The notes: generated from the letters alone by a model not told the origin. Positions 15,218 through 22,469 are shown, numbered from the stretch's first letter. The stretch: 25,717 nucleotides of DNA from Legionella genomosp. 1 (GCA_945865355.1 CAMBDN010000006.1:1-25717); one strand, 5' to 3'. A program made the numbers and translations.

Positions 15218-17137
15218 CTAAGATCCAAATGCCTTTTTCAAGATAATTTCCTGTTGCAACCTATCGTATATTTCCTCAACAGTCATCACACCTAAATCGT
15301 TTCCTTCACGAGTACGCACAGCAACAAGGCCATTTTCAACCTCTTTGTCACCAATAATTAACAAATAGGGTACTTTCTGTAAAGTATGCTCGCGGATTTT
15401 AAAGCCAATCTTCTCATTTCTCAAGTCAAAATTTGCACGAATTCCTTTATTTTGCAAAATTTGATTAATTTTCGTTGCATATTCCTGTTGTTTTTCGCTA
15501 ATTGTTAGCACAGATACCTGCATAGGTGCCAACCATAATGGTAAATTTCCTGCATGATGCTCGATTAAAATGCCCATAAAGCGCTCGAACGTACCTAGAA
15601 TAGCACGATGTATCATAACGGGGATCTGTTTACTCCCGTCCTCTGCTACAAATTGCGCGCCTAATCGCTCTGGCATCGAAAAATCGACTTGTATTGTACC
15701 ACACTGCCAAATTCTACCCAAACAGTCCGCGAGAGAGCACTCAATTTTTGGCCCATAGAAGGCGCCTTCTCCAGGAGCATCAGTCCATTGTATGTTTCTA
15801 CTCTGCATAGCTTGCTTTAACGCTGTTTCAGATTTATCCCAGATTTCATCTGATCCGACACGTTTTTCTGGACGGAGCGCCAGCCTATAAATTATTTCAG
15901 GAAACCCAAAATCTGCATAAACAGATTGAACCAATTCGAGTAACATGGCCACTTCAGGTTGAATCTTATCTTCTGTACAAAAAATATGGCCATCATCCTG
16001 CACAAAATTACGTACCCGCATCAATCCATGCAATGCGCCAGACGGTTCACAACGGTGGCAATTTCCAAACTCAGATAGACGTAACGGGAGGTCTCGATAA
16101 CTCTTCAGGCCATGATTATAAATTTGTATATGGCATGGACAGCTCATGGGCTTCACAGCATATAATCGATTTTCCGTTTCAGTGAAAAACATGTTGTCAC
16201 GGAAGTTATCCCAATGCCCCGATTTTTCCCATAAGACTTTATCAACGAGTTGGGGTGTTTTAATTTCCTGATATCCAAACTCAGCCAAACGCCCCCGCAT
16301 GTATTGCTCAAGGATTTGATAAATGGTCCATCCTTTGGGATGCCAAAATACCATGCCTGGGGCTATGTCTTGGAAATGAAATAAGTCCAATATTTTGCCC
16401 AATTTGCGGTGATCACGCTTCTCAGCCTCTTCCTGTCGATGAAGATAATCGGCCAGCGATTTTTTATCGGCCCAGGCTGTTCCATAAATGCGTTGTAACA
16501 TTTCATTACGAGCATCGCCTCGCCAGTAGGCGCCAGCAAGACGTGTTAATTTGAAGGCCTTCAACCGTCCCGTTGATGGTACATGAGGACCTCGACATAG
16601 ATCTTCAAAATCACCTTGTCGATAGAGTGATAAAGTTTCGCTCACTGGAATATCGGCAATAATTTTCGCTTTATATTCTTCACCGATATTACTAAAATAC
16701 TGAATCGCCTCATCTCGAGGCAGCTCGCGACGAGATATGGGGTAATCCGCTTGCACCAATTCTTGCATTTTTTCTTCAATTCGCTGCAGGTCCTCTGGTG
16801 TAAATGGTCTAGAAAAAGCGAAATCATAAAAAAAACCATCGTCAATAACGGGACCAATTGTCACTTGCGCTGTAGGAAACAGGAGTTTTACCGCTTGAGC
16901 CAGTAGATGCGCTGTTGAATGGCGAATAACATCCAAACTTTCGCTATCTTTTTCAGTCAAAATAACCAGCGAACAATCGTCAGTCAGAAGATGGCTAACA
17001 TCCACCAATCGCTCATCAACACGTCCTGCAAGTGCCACTTTCGCCAATCCAGGGCTAATACTTTGTGCTACCTCATAGATAGTTAATGGACGTTCAAAAT
17101 ATTTAATATTTCCATCAGGTAATTTAATATTTGGCAT
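15218..17137 (-). CDS. thrS: Threonyl-tRNA synthetase
   Basis: ThrRS charges tRNA-Thr and edits Ser-tRNA-Thr. The 639-residue protein (E. coli 642) has an N-terminal TGS domain (about 1-62), the editing domain with HSTAH (H73 and H77 of the HxxxH metal-type motif), the class II catalytic core with PMSCPCHIQIY (zinc-ligand cysteine), motif 2 in LSEFGNCHRCEPSGALHGL, and a C-terminal anticodon-binding domain ending after LQQEIILKKAFGS. AAGGA lies six bases before the ATG. The order thrS-infC-rpmI-rplT is that of E. coli. A terminator stands between it and the upstream tRNA, so it probably has its own promoter in 17138-17200, though I could not fix one confidently. Confidence 0.97.
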   Translation of the reverse strand: MPNIKLPDGNIKYFERPLTIYEVAQSISPGLAKVALAGRVDERLVDVSHLLTDDCSLVILTEKDSESLDVIRHSTAHLLAQAVKLLFPTAQVTIGPVIDDGFFYDFAFSRPFTPEDLQRIEEKMQELVQADYPISRRELPRDEAIQYFSNIGEEYKAKIIADIPVSETLSLYRQGDFEDLCRGPHVPSTGRLKAFKLTRLAGAYWRGDARNEMLQRIYGTAWADKKSLADYLHRQEEAEKRDHRKLGKILDLFHFQDIAPGMVFWHPKGWTIYQILEQYMRGRLAEFGYQEIKTPQLVDKVLWEKSGHWDNFRDNMFFTETENRLYAVKPMSCPCHIQIYNHGLKSYRDLPLRLSEFGNCHRCEPSGALHGLMRVRNFVQDDGHIFCTEDKIQPEVAMLLELVQSVYADFGFPEIIYRLALRPEKRVGSDEIWDKSETALKQAMQSRNIQWTDAPGEGAFYGPKIECSLADCLGRIWQCGTIQVDFSMPERLGAQFVAEDGSKQIPVMIHRAILGTFERFMGILIEHHAGNLPLWLAPMQVSVLTISEKQQEYATKINQILQNKGIRANFDLRNEKIGFKIREHTLQKVPYLLIIGDKEVENGLVAVRTREGNDLGVMTVEEIYDRLQQEIILKKAFGS

Positions 17138-17195
17138 CTTGTTTTCCTTTTACACTTTCTGGCCAGCATAACAGAAAATGTTACACAGAGTTTGC

Positions 17196-17223
17196 AAAAT
17201 AAAAAACCCTGCACAGCAGGGTT
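17196..17223 (-). terminator. Intrinsic terminator of tRNA-Val
   Basis: On the minus strand AACCCTGC, the loop TGT and GCAGGGTT form an eight-base stem followed by a T-rich run. It lies eight bases after the tRNA CCA end and separates the tRNA from thrS. Confidence 0.92.
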
Positions 17224-17230
17224 AAATTTT

Positions 17231-17305
17231 TGGTAGGCACGAGTGGGATCGAACCACCGACCACCACCATGTCAAGGTGGTGCTCTACCACTGAGCTACG
17301 TGCCT
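17231..17305 (-). tRNA. tRNA-Val (anticodon GAC)
   Basis: The minus strand folds as a full cloverleaf. The acceptor stem is AGGCACG/CGTGCCT, the D-arm GCTCAGTGGTAGAGC, the anticodon stem CCACC/GGTGG with loop TTGACAT (anticodon GAC, reading GUC and GUU), and the T-arm GGTGG-TTCGATC-CCACT has the TTC(G/A)A(T/C)C loop. CCA is encoded at 17231-17233. The anticodon arm is that of gammaproteobacterial tRNA-Val(GAC). It is a single-gene unit with its own promoter and terminator. Confidence 0.97.
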
Positions 17306-17340
17306 ATAATTCGTTCCAAATCAGAAACAGAGTGGCGGTC

Positions 17341-17369
17341 ATTATATAAAAGCAATCACTGCAAAGCAA
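17341..17369 (-). promoter_or_regulatory. Promoter of tRNA-Val
   Basis: On the minus strand TTGCTT (plus 17364-17369) and a perfect TATAAT (plus 17341-17346) are separated by 17 bases and followed by the GC-rich discriminator GACCGCC, as known for stringently controlled tRNA promoters. The predicted start is about 29 nt before the mature tRNA. Confidence 0.8.
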
Positions 17370-17703
17370 ACCCTTTTGATAGTAACTCTCCATAAACAAT
17401 GCTTTTTTAGAAATATGATGACCAATCCATCCATAATTACCCATTGTAGAACCGTCTTCATTTTTGTTTCACAAATGGCTGATAGAGAAAGGCCGGAGTT
17501 ACATACAATCAATTCCGACCAGATTGTTAACACGAGGTTGGCGACTATGGTTATGCCACTTCGCCATCAACGTTGGATTCAATCAAAGTGCTTTGTTCCA
17601 TCACACACCCCGATCATCCATGATTTGGACTTTTATGAAACGATTAACGTTTCACCCTGCATTTTAGTCTTCCAATATCAAATGTCAACCATCGATTTCT
17701 AAT
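17370..17703. other. Unexplained spacer between tRNA-Val and the XRE regulator
   Basis: About 330 bp with no recognisable gene. A 108-codon plus-strand frame (17376-17702) and a 63-codon minus-strand frame (17342-17533) exist, but neither has a Shine-Dalgarno, family motif or convincing composition. No inverted-repeat ends, tRNA copy or attachment-site duplication is visible. It may be gene debris or an unrecognised RNA. Confidence 0.4.
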
Positions 17704-17720
17704 GGAAACTTTAAGTTTCC
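17704..17720. promoter_or_regulatory. Perfect 17-bp palindrome upstream of the XRE regulator, operator candidate
   Basis: GGAAACTT and AAGTTTCC flank a single central T, about 74 bp upstream of the regulator start at 17794. XRE-type repressors commonly bind such short symmetric sites, and autoregulation is the natural guess. A weak promoter can be drawn downstream of it (TTGTTA, 17 bases, TAAATT, starting near 17750). The palindrome itself is a direct observation; its function is inferred. Confidence 0.5.
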
Positions 17721-17793
17721 CTTGCTAAATAAGTACACTGTTGTTACGAAGATGGTTTACAATTAAATTTTAAATTGGATCACGTATTGAACC

Positions 17794-18288
17794 ATGGAAA
17801 AATTAGAGTTAACTCAATATTTTGCCAAACGACTGTATGATTCTATGATTGCTGCCGGTCACTCATCTGCTCGTTCATCATCGGGTGTCGATATCCAAAA
17901 ATTAGCAGAAATATCCGGCCATTCTTTACAAATTTGCCGAAGATACCTTCGTGGTCAAGCTATCCCCGAGCCAGCAAAGTTAACTGAAATTGCATCGAAA
18001 CTTCATGTTTCGCCTGGATGGCTTTTATTTGGAGACGATCAAGGAGACAGTACCGCTTCAAGCAAAAGTTTTACAATAAGAAAAGATTTACTCCATTATA
18101 TTTTCACCTGTGCTGGCAAACTATATAATGCTAAATGCTCCGATGATGAAATAGCTGACTTTCTATTGGACTTGACAAATGACATCAGTAAAATCAATGC
18201 CACCGCAGAGCAATCAAAACAAATTAACGATCTAGCAATGTCTTCGAGTAAGCATTTTAAGATTTATTATGGATCTTTAGCGTCATAA
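17794..18288 (+). CDS. XRE/phage-repressor-like helix-turn-helix protein
   Basis: This is a probable DNA-binding regulator of 164 residues. The N-terminal region holds a helix-turn-helix of XRE or phage CI-like type (about residues 30-80: DIQKLAEISGHSLQICRRYL, then GQAIPEPAKLTEIASKLHVS and PGWLLFGD). The PxWLLFG ending is common in short XRE and CI-type N-domains. The C-terminal half (about 95-160) is helical with no motif I recognise and lacks the Ser-Lys protease motif of LexA/CI, so cleavage-type induction is unlikely. The next gene starts 13 bp downstream. The start codon has no clear Shine-Dalgarno, so initiation may be weak. Its target is unknown; a perfect palindrome upstream suggests autoregulation. 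Confidence 0.8.
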   Translation: MEKLELTQYFAKRLYDSMIAAGHSSARSSSGVDIQKLAEISGHSLQICRRYLRGQAIPEPAKLTEIASKLHVSPGWLLFGDDQGDSTASSKSFTIRKDLLHYIFTCAGKLYNAKCSDDEIADFLLDLTNDISKINATAEQSKQINDLAMSSSKHFKIYYGSLAS

Positions 18289-18301
18289 CAAGGATGTAAA
18301 T

Positions 18302-18820
18302 ATGTACCCTACGGATAAAGCAACCGCACTCCACCCAAACCTGGTGGAAGTGCTCTTCGTAAACAAAAATGAAGTGAGCCAAGTATTTAATGACGTGTTG
18401 GGCTTATATGGAATCAGCCACATTGCCCTCTCACATATTGACAATAATAGGCAACTGCTCGCCCTCTCCTCAACACCTTCTTTAGAGTTTAATCTATTTA
18501 ACAGCTATCTTTGGCGATATGATAAAACGTATCAACATAGCTGGTATAGCCTATGTACTATAGCTTCATGGCAATCATTGTATAGCGCTGAACATTACGA
18601 TGATCTGTATTACATGAAACAGATAAAACATGCTTTTCCTCTTGGACTCTCCTTCGCCGTAAAACAGCCTAGTCATCATGTCATTTTTTCGTTTGCAAGC
18701 GACAATAATTGCCAACAAGCACAAGAGACTTTTACGAGTCAACATGATAATTTTTACAAGATAGGCCAGTATTGTAGCAATCTGTTATTGCCATTATTTA
18801 ACCTAGAAAAGACAGTTTAA
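18302..18820 (+). CDS. Hypothetical protein, sensor-like domain, partner of the XRE regulator
   Basis: I do not recognise a named family. The 172-residue protein has no signal peptide or membrane segment and is rich in Tyr, Trp, His and Ser. The mix of strands and helices in ISHIALSHIDNNRQLLALS, LWRYDKTYQHSWYSLC, FPLGLSFAVK and HVIFSFAS is reminiscent of ligand-binding N-terminal domains of LuxR-type regulators seen in Legionella relatives, but no LuxR helix-turn-helix follows. AAGGA lies eight bases before the ATG, 13 bp after the regulator stop, so the two are almost certainly one operon. The inference is a split sensor/regulator pair. A GAF/PAS-like fold is an alternative. Confidence 0.7.
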   Translation: MYPTDKATALHPNLVEVLFVNKNEVSQVFNDVLGLYGISHIALSHIDNNRQLLALSSTPSLEFNLFNSYLWRYDKTYQHSWYSLCTIASWQSLYSAEHYDDLYYMKQIKHAFPLGLSFAVKQPSHHVIFSFASDNNCQQAQETFTSQHDNFYKIGQYCSNLLLPLFNLEKTV

Positions 18821-18866
18821 TCGAAGTTACAGCGACTAATGTGCTGCAGAGCGAGTACTTATAGAA

Positions 18867-19124
18867 CTAGCACTCTTCCGTCGCAACCATATTTACAACC
18901 TCATCAATACCCAGTAGGGCCCGCTCAACTTCTTCTGCCAGCGTAGACAAGTGTTTCTTTTGCAGCTTTTCATCAGCATCAGAGCTCGTGTCCAGGGACG
19001 CCAATTTGGATGCTAATTCCATTTGTAACTCTCTCAGGTTTTGATTCAAGCTGACAATTTCTGAAAGGCTATCACTATCTGCTGCCTCAAACTGAGTAGG
19101 GGGAATGCTTTGTCCTTTGCTCAC
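18867..19124 (-). CDS. Small coiled-coil hypothetical protein
   Basis: This encodes an 85-residue acidic protein of unknown function. Residues about 20-80 form heptad-like helices (LNQNLRELQMELASKLASL, then KKHLSTLAEEVERALLGI), so a coiled coil or helical bundle is likely. The short N-terminus is polar, with no signal or membrane segment, and it ends TEEC. The start is GTG at 19124 with AAGGAG eight bases upstream. This good ribosome site, and a TATAAT at 19147-19152 upstream, are the main reasons to accept the gene. It is convergent with the sensor-like gene and divergent from the TRIC gene. Confidence 0.7.
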   Translation of the reverse strand: MSKGQSIPPTQFEAADSDSLSEIVSLNQNLRELQMELASKLASLDTSSDADEKLQKKHLSTLAEEVERALLGIDEVVNMVATEEC

Positions 19125-19146
19125 TCTTCACTCTCCTTAGATGTAT

Positions 19147-19186
19147 ATTATAGTAAAGGTAATTCCATCGACACCATGCTAGCATG
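19147..19186 (-). promoter_or_regulatory. Promoter -10 and palindrome in the divergent region
   Basis: A perfect TATAAT on the minus strand (plus 19147-19152) lies about 23 bp before the GTG of the small coiled-coil gene. Around the -35 position sits a perfect 12-bp palindrome CATGCTAGCATG (19175-19186), flanked by ACAC and GTGT arms offset by one base. The -35 hexamer itself is poor, which fits an activated or repressed promoter. The element could also serve the divergent TRIC gene. Confidence 0.45.
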
Positions 19187-19224
19187 CGTGTTATCATCGC
19201 TGTTTTAATGCACAGCCTCTAACT

Positions 19225-19866
19225 ATGATACTACATTATTTATTCATCATGGGGATTTGTGTAGAAGCAATCACTGGTGCAATCGCTGCCGGTCGCAAGA
19301 AAATGGATTTCTTCGGTGTCATGTTAATAGCCAGCATTACGGCACTAGGTGGTGGCACCGTCCGAGATGTGTTATTTAATACCTACCCATTAACATGGGT
19401 ATTACACCCAGAGTATCTATTATTTACCTCATTATGTGCATTGATTACCATTTTCATTGCACACTCGTTAGCCCGTATCTTAAAGGTTTTTTTAATCCTC
19501 GATGCACTCGGTTTATCTGCATTTGTCATCATTGGTACACAAAAAACACTCAGCCACGGTATGCCTCCCAGTGTAGCAATCATCAGTGGAATGGTTACTG
19601 GGGTATGTGGTGGCATGCTTCGAGATATCCTTTGCAATGATATTCCATTAGTTTTACGCAAAGAATTATACGCAGTTATTGCTCTAGCCGGGGCACTGCT
19701 TTACATTGTTTTGGCTCACGCGAATGTATCAAAAAACTCGATTGTGCTCATTACCCTGATCTCAATTTTTACTGCCAGATTATTGGCGATTTTCTTTCAT
19801 ATTGAAATGCCTAAATTTGACTATGCAAATAGTTTACGCAAACATAGGCTTAAGCGTAAAAATTAG
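19225..19866 (+). CDS. Trimeric intracellular cation (TRIC) channel family protein, YicG-like
   Basis: This is an inner-membrane protein of the UPF0126/YicG family, now known as prokaryotic TRIC-type K+-permeable channels. The 213-residue protein has about seven hydrophobic segments arranged as two repeats, each with a conserved glycine-rich arginine motif: ALGGGTVRDVLFNTYPLTW and VCGGMLRDILCNDIPLVL. FLILDALGLSAFVIIGTQ connects the repeats. The start MILHYLFIMGI matches E. coli YicG, so the ATG at 19225 is chosen although its Shine-Dalgarno is poor. The C-terminus is strongly basic. The gene stands alone, divergent from the small coiled-coil gene. Confidence 0.93.
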   Translation: MILHYLFIMGICVEAITGAIAAGRKKMDFFGVMLIASITALGGGTVRDVLFNTYPLTWVLHPEYLLFTSLCALITIFIAHSLARILKVFLILDALGLSAFVIIGTQKTLSHGMPPSVAIISGMVTGVCGGMLRDILCNDIPLVLRKELYAVIALAGALLYIVLAHANVSKNSIVLITLISIFTARLLAIFFHIEMPKFDYANSLRKHRLKRKN

Positions 19867-19946
19867 TCTTGCACTCGTCACTCTTTCTGTACATAGTAAT
19901 AATCAGTCACCCACACTTGTTATTACCAAATCAAAAAGGAGCGGCT

Positions 19947-20507
19947 ATGCCAAAGATTAATGCCATGGAAGTTATGGTCCCTGCTGAATTAAAACGTAGT
20001 TGGGGATGGTTATTGGGTTTAGGAATTCTCTTTGTCCTTTTGGGTTGCATAGGCTTGGGGATGGTCGTTGGGTTAACCTTGGCTAGTGTATTATTTTTAG
20101 GTGTACTCCTGATCGTTGCAGGAGTATCGCAAATGATTGACGTCTTCAGAAGTAAGCAATGGAAAGCTGCGGTTTGGCATGCTTTGATTGCGATTCTCTA
20201 TCTTTTTGGAGGAAGCCTAGTCATTTATGATCCTATTCTCGCCTCTGAACTTATAACCGTATTATTAGCTTGGATATTGATTTTTATAGGGATAACCCGG
20301 CTTATTATGGCGAGCATACTGCGCGAGGCATTGGGCTGGTTTTGGCTGGTTCTCGCAGGCTTTACCGCTATCGTTCTTGGAGTACTGATACTATTACAGT
20401 GGCCTTACAGTGGTCTATGGGTCATTGGCTTGTTTATCGCCATCGAATTGATCGTCAATGGCTGGGCTTATATTTTCATAGCTATAGCTGCTCGAAAAGC
20501 AGCGTAA
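19947..20507 (+). CDS. HdeD family membrane protein
   Basis: This is a small polytopic membrane protein of the HdeD (DUF308) family, associated with acid resistance in E. coli; its biochemical role is not established. The 186-residue protein has six hydrophobic segments in two-by-three repeats (for example GWLLGLGILFVLLGCIGLGM and LLAWILIFIGITRLIMA), ending in a short basic tail. The frame opens at 19869, but the ATG at 19947 has AAGGAG six bases upstream and begins just before the first amphipathic stretch, so I use it. The 80-bp gap to the TRIC gene leaves room for its own promoter, which I could not identify. Confidence 0.9.
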   Translation: MPKINAMEVMVPAELKRSWGWLLGLGILFVLLGCIGLGMVVGLTLASVLFLGVLLIVAGVSQMIDVFRSKQWKAAVWHALIAILYLFGGSLVIYDPILASELITVLLAWILIFIGITRLIMASILREALGWFWLVLAGFTAIVLGVLILLQWPYSGLWVIGLFIAIELIVNGWAYIFIAIAARKAA

Positions 20508-20578
20508 GATCTTGATAGATTATGCTTTTTTTAAATGGGTAGAAACTGATTGACCTATATAGATCACTCCCTATTTTT

Positions 20579-20606
20579 CCCCCTATGCGCGCAGCGAATT
20601 AGGGGG
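20579..20606. repeat. Inverted repeat between hdeD-like gene and ppa
   Basis: CCCCCTA and TAGGGGG form perfect seven-base arms around a 14-base GC-rich loop, in the gap between two convergent genes. T-runs lie on the wrong side for a canonical intrinsic terminator on either strand. A termination role for both genes is still the simplest guess. Confidence 0.4.
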
Positions 20607-20617
20607 ACATCAGCAAA

Positions 20618-21145
20618 TTATTTATTAAATCGCTCTACACTAGCCACGATTTCCGCACGAGCGGCGTCCGGACCTTCCCAACCATCTACTTTCACCCATT
20701 TACCTTCTTCCAAATCTTTGTAGTGTTTAAAGAAATGCTCCAATGACAATAACAAATACTGCGGAAGATCTTGATAGGTTTGCACGTTTTCATACATTTT
20801 GCATAATTTGCTAATGGGAACAGCGAGTAACTTGGCATCAACACCAGATTCATCCGTCATTTTCAACATCCCAACAACACGGCAACGCACCACAGCACCA
20901 TTAATCAATGGTACCGGTGTCACTACCAACACATCGACCGGATCACCATCTTCGGATAACGTATTGGGAACATACCCATAGTTGGTTGGGTAAAACATAG
21001 CCGTTGTAAGAAAACGATCCACAAACAACGCACCTGACTGCTTGTCTACTTCATATTTAACCGGCTCCCCATGCATGGGAATTTCAATAATAACGTTAAT
21101 TTCATTGGGTACGTCACGACCACTGTCAATTTCCTTCAGACTCAT
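20618..21145 (-). CDS. ppa: Inorganic pyrophosphatase (family I)
   Basis: Ppa hydrolyses pyrophosphate to two phosphates with Mg2+, pulling biosynthetic reactions forward. The 175-residue protein carries the family signature DGDPVDVLV with its metal-binding aspartates, plus IEIPMHGEPVKYEVDKQSGA, FPTNYGYVP-like FYPTNYGYVPNTL, GMLKMTDESGVDAKLLAVP and HFFKHYKDLEEGKWVKVDGW. The frame runs upstream through GTG at 21151, but the ATG at 21145 matches the E. coli start and has AGGTG upstream. It is transcribed divergently from hinT. Confidence 0.97.
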   Translation of the reverse strand: MSLKEIDSGRDVPNEINVIIEIPMHGEPVKYEVDKQSGALFVDRFLTTAMFYPTNYGYVPNTLSEDGDPVDVLVVTPVPLINGAVVRCRVVGMLKMTDESGVDAKLLAVPISKLCKMYENVQTYQDLPQYLLLSLEHFFKHYKDLEEGKWVKVDGWEGPDAARAEIVASVERFNK

Positions 21146-21215
21146 CACCACACCTGTAGACTATTTAAAGACGAGATATTATGCTCAAATTATTGTAAAA
21201 AGGCAAAAGAACACC

Positions 21216-21251
21216 GTGTTATTGGTAACACGCCATAACTCAGCGTATAAT
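21216..21251 (+). promoter_or_regulatory. Probable hinT-folE promoter with overlapping palindrome
   Basis: TTGGTA (21222-21227) and a perfect TATAAT (21246-21251) are 18 bases apart. The -35 lies inside a perfect inverted repeat GTGTTA-TTGG-TAACAC (21216-21231), an operator-like arrangement. A second small palindrome (AACAC-C-GTGTT, 21210-21220) overlaps its left arm. The leader to hinT would be about 28 nt. Confidence 0.55.
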
Positions 21252-21285
21252 TTACAGTTTAATAATATACACGTCAGGAAATACG

Positions 21286-21627
21286 ATGAGCTGTCTATTT
21301 TGTAAAATTGCAGCGGGCGACATCCCTGCAACCATTGTGTTTGAAGACCCAGAGATCATTGCTTTTCGTGACATTAACCCGCAAGCACCTACACATTTGT
21401 TAGTTATTCCTAAACGACATATCGCAACAATTGACGATGCTGATACTAAAGATGAGCAACTATTAGGACGTATGCTACTGACTGCAAAAAAGTTAGCAAA
21501 ATCAGAGGGTCTAAGTGAAGCAGGCTACCGCCTGGTTTTTAATGTTAACGCTGGGGGCGGACAAGTTATATACCACATTCACTTACATATCTTGGGTGGG
21601 CGTCAAATGATTTGGCCACCCGGTTAA
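21286..21627 (+). CDS. hinT: HIT-family purine nucleoside phosphoramidase, HinT-like
   Basis: HinT hydrolyses adenosine phosphoramidates. The 113-residue protein starts MSCLFCKIAAGDIPA (with a CxxC close to the N-terminus), then FRDINPQAPTHLLVIPKRHI, and ends with the histidine triad HIHLHILGGRQMIWPPG. AGGA lies seven bases before the ATG. folE follows 17 bp downstream on the same strand, so the two are likely co-transcribed. Confidence 0.95.
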   Translation: MSCLFCKIAAGDIPATIVFEDPEIIAFRDINPQAPTHLLVIPKRHIATIDDADTKDEQLLGRMLLTAKKLAKSEGLSEAGYRLVFNVNAGGGQVIYHIHLHILGGRQMIWPPG

Positions 21628-21644
21628 TTTATAGGGTTCAATCA

Positions 21645-22184
21645 ATGAAAAATTTATATAAACAATTGCTAATAGATATCGGTGAAGATATTGAGCGTCC
21701 AGGGTTAATTGATACTCCCGAGCGTGCAGCAAATGCGATGCGCTATTTAACCAAAGGCTACCAAGAAAATCTTGATGACATCATCAATGGAGCACTCTTT
21801 GAGTCTGAAATGAATGAGATGGTCATTGTAAAAGACATCGAAATGTATTCTATGTGTGAGCATCACTTACTACCTTTTTTAGGCAAGTGCCATGTAGGTT
21901 ATTTACCCAAGGGTAAAGTCATTGGTCTATCTAAAATCGCTCGTATTGTTGATTATTTCGCTCGTCGCTTGCAAATCCAAGAACGACTAACAACAGAAAT
22001 AGCCAACTGCATTGCAACCATCACGGATGCACGCGGTGTTGCTGTAGTTATGGAAGCCAAGCATCTTTGCATGATGATGCGTGGAGTAGAAAAACAAAAT
22101 TCAGTGATGACAACGTCTGTAATGCTAGGTGAAATGCGTAACAACCCAAGCAGTCGGGTAGAGTTTTTAAACTTGATCCGTTAA
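21645..22184 (+). CDS. folE: GTP cyclohydrolase I (type IA, zinc-dependent)
   Basis: FolE converts GTP to 7,8-dihydroneopterin triphosphate, the first step of folate (and pteridine) synthesis. Zinc-site residues are visible in MCEHHLLPFLGKCHVGY (Cys and His) and in KHLCMMMRGVEKQNSVM (the second Cys). GLSKIARIVDYFARRLQIQE and TDARGVAVVMEAKH are also diagnostic. The frame opens at 21612 inside hinT, but the ATG at 21645 (MKNLYKQLL) follows AGGG and lies after the hinT stop, giving 179 residues, slightly shorter than E. coli. It is full length for the catalytic domain. Confidence 0.96.
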   Translation: MKNLYKQLLIDIGEDIERPGLIDTPERAANAMRYLTKGYQENLDDIINGALFESEMNEMVIVKDIEMYSMCEHHLLPFLGKCHVGYLPKGKVIGLSKIARIVDYFARRLQIQERLTTEIANCIATITDARGVAVVMEAKHLCMMMRGVEKQNSVMTTSVMLGEMRNNPSSRVEFLNLIR

Positions 22185-22320
22185 TAACGGTAGACTTAAA
22201 GCTTTCTCTGATAAACAACTGCTAATTATAATGGTTTCTTATGGAGAGAGGGGCGACAAGTGATTGACACGAAATTTTAAACGTCGCATATTTATACAAA
22301 TAAAAAGCAACAGGGAAATA

Positions 22321-22356
22321 ATGCCGTCATTGCGAGCAGCATAAGCATGCCGGCAT
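22321..22356. repeat. Fragment resembling a GTCATTGCGAGC-type interspersed repeat
   Basis: TGCCGTCATTGCGAGCAGC resembles the short non-coding repeats beginning GTCATTGCGAGC that are widespread in intracellular proteobacteria. It is followed by ATGCCGGCAT, so the ends can pair (ATGCCG with CGGCAT). Only one copy is in the window, so this is a resemblance and not a demonstrated repeat. Confidence 0.35.
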
Positions 22357-22440
22357 TAACAATGCATTTAGATCTAATATTAAACACAAATGATCTATTT
22401 AAATTTTGTGTCTATTACTTAGGGTGGAGGTATTCAGCAG

Positions 22441-22469
22441 CGCCCTTCCAAAGAAGAAGGGCGTTTCTT
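22441..22469 (+). terminator. Intrinsic terminator after folE / candidate small RNA
   Basis: CGCCCTTC and GAAGGGCG form an eight-base stem with a seven-base loop, followed by TTTCTT on the plus strand. No T-run follows on the minus strand, so it serves plus-strand transcripts; it lies about 257 bp after the folE stop. Confidence 0.75.

Noticed and set aside
17376..17702. 108-codon plus-strand ORF after tRNA-Val
   Set aside because: No Shine-Dalgarno, no motif or hydrophobic pattern of a real protein, and it begins inside the tRNA promoter region; the composition looks random.
18294..18299. ATG-TAA start-stop minigene before the sensor-like gene
   Set aside because: It lies within the Shine-Dalgarno region of the next gene and is explained by AAGGATG and AT-rich spacing.
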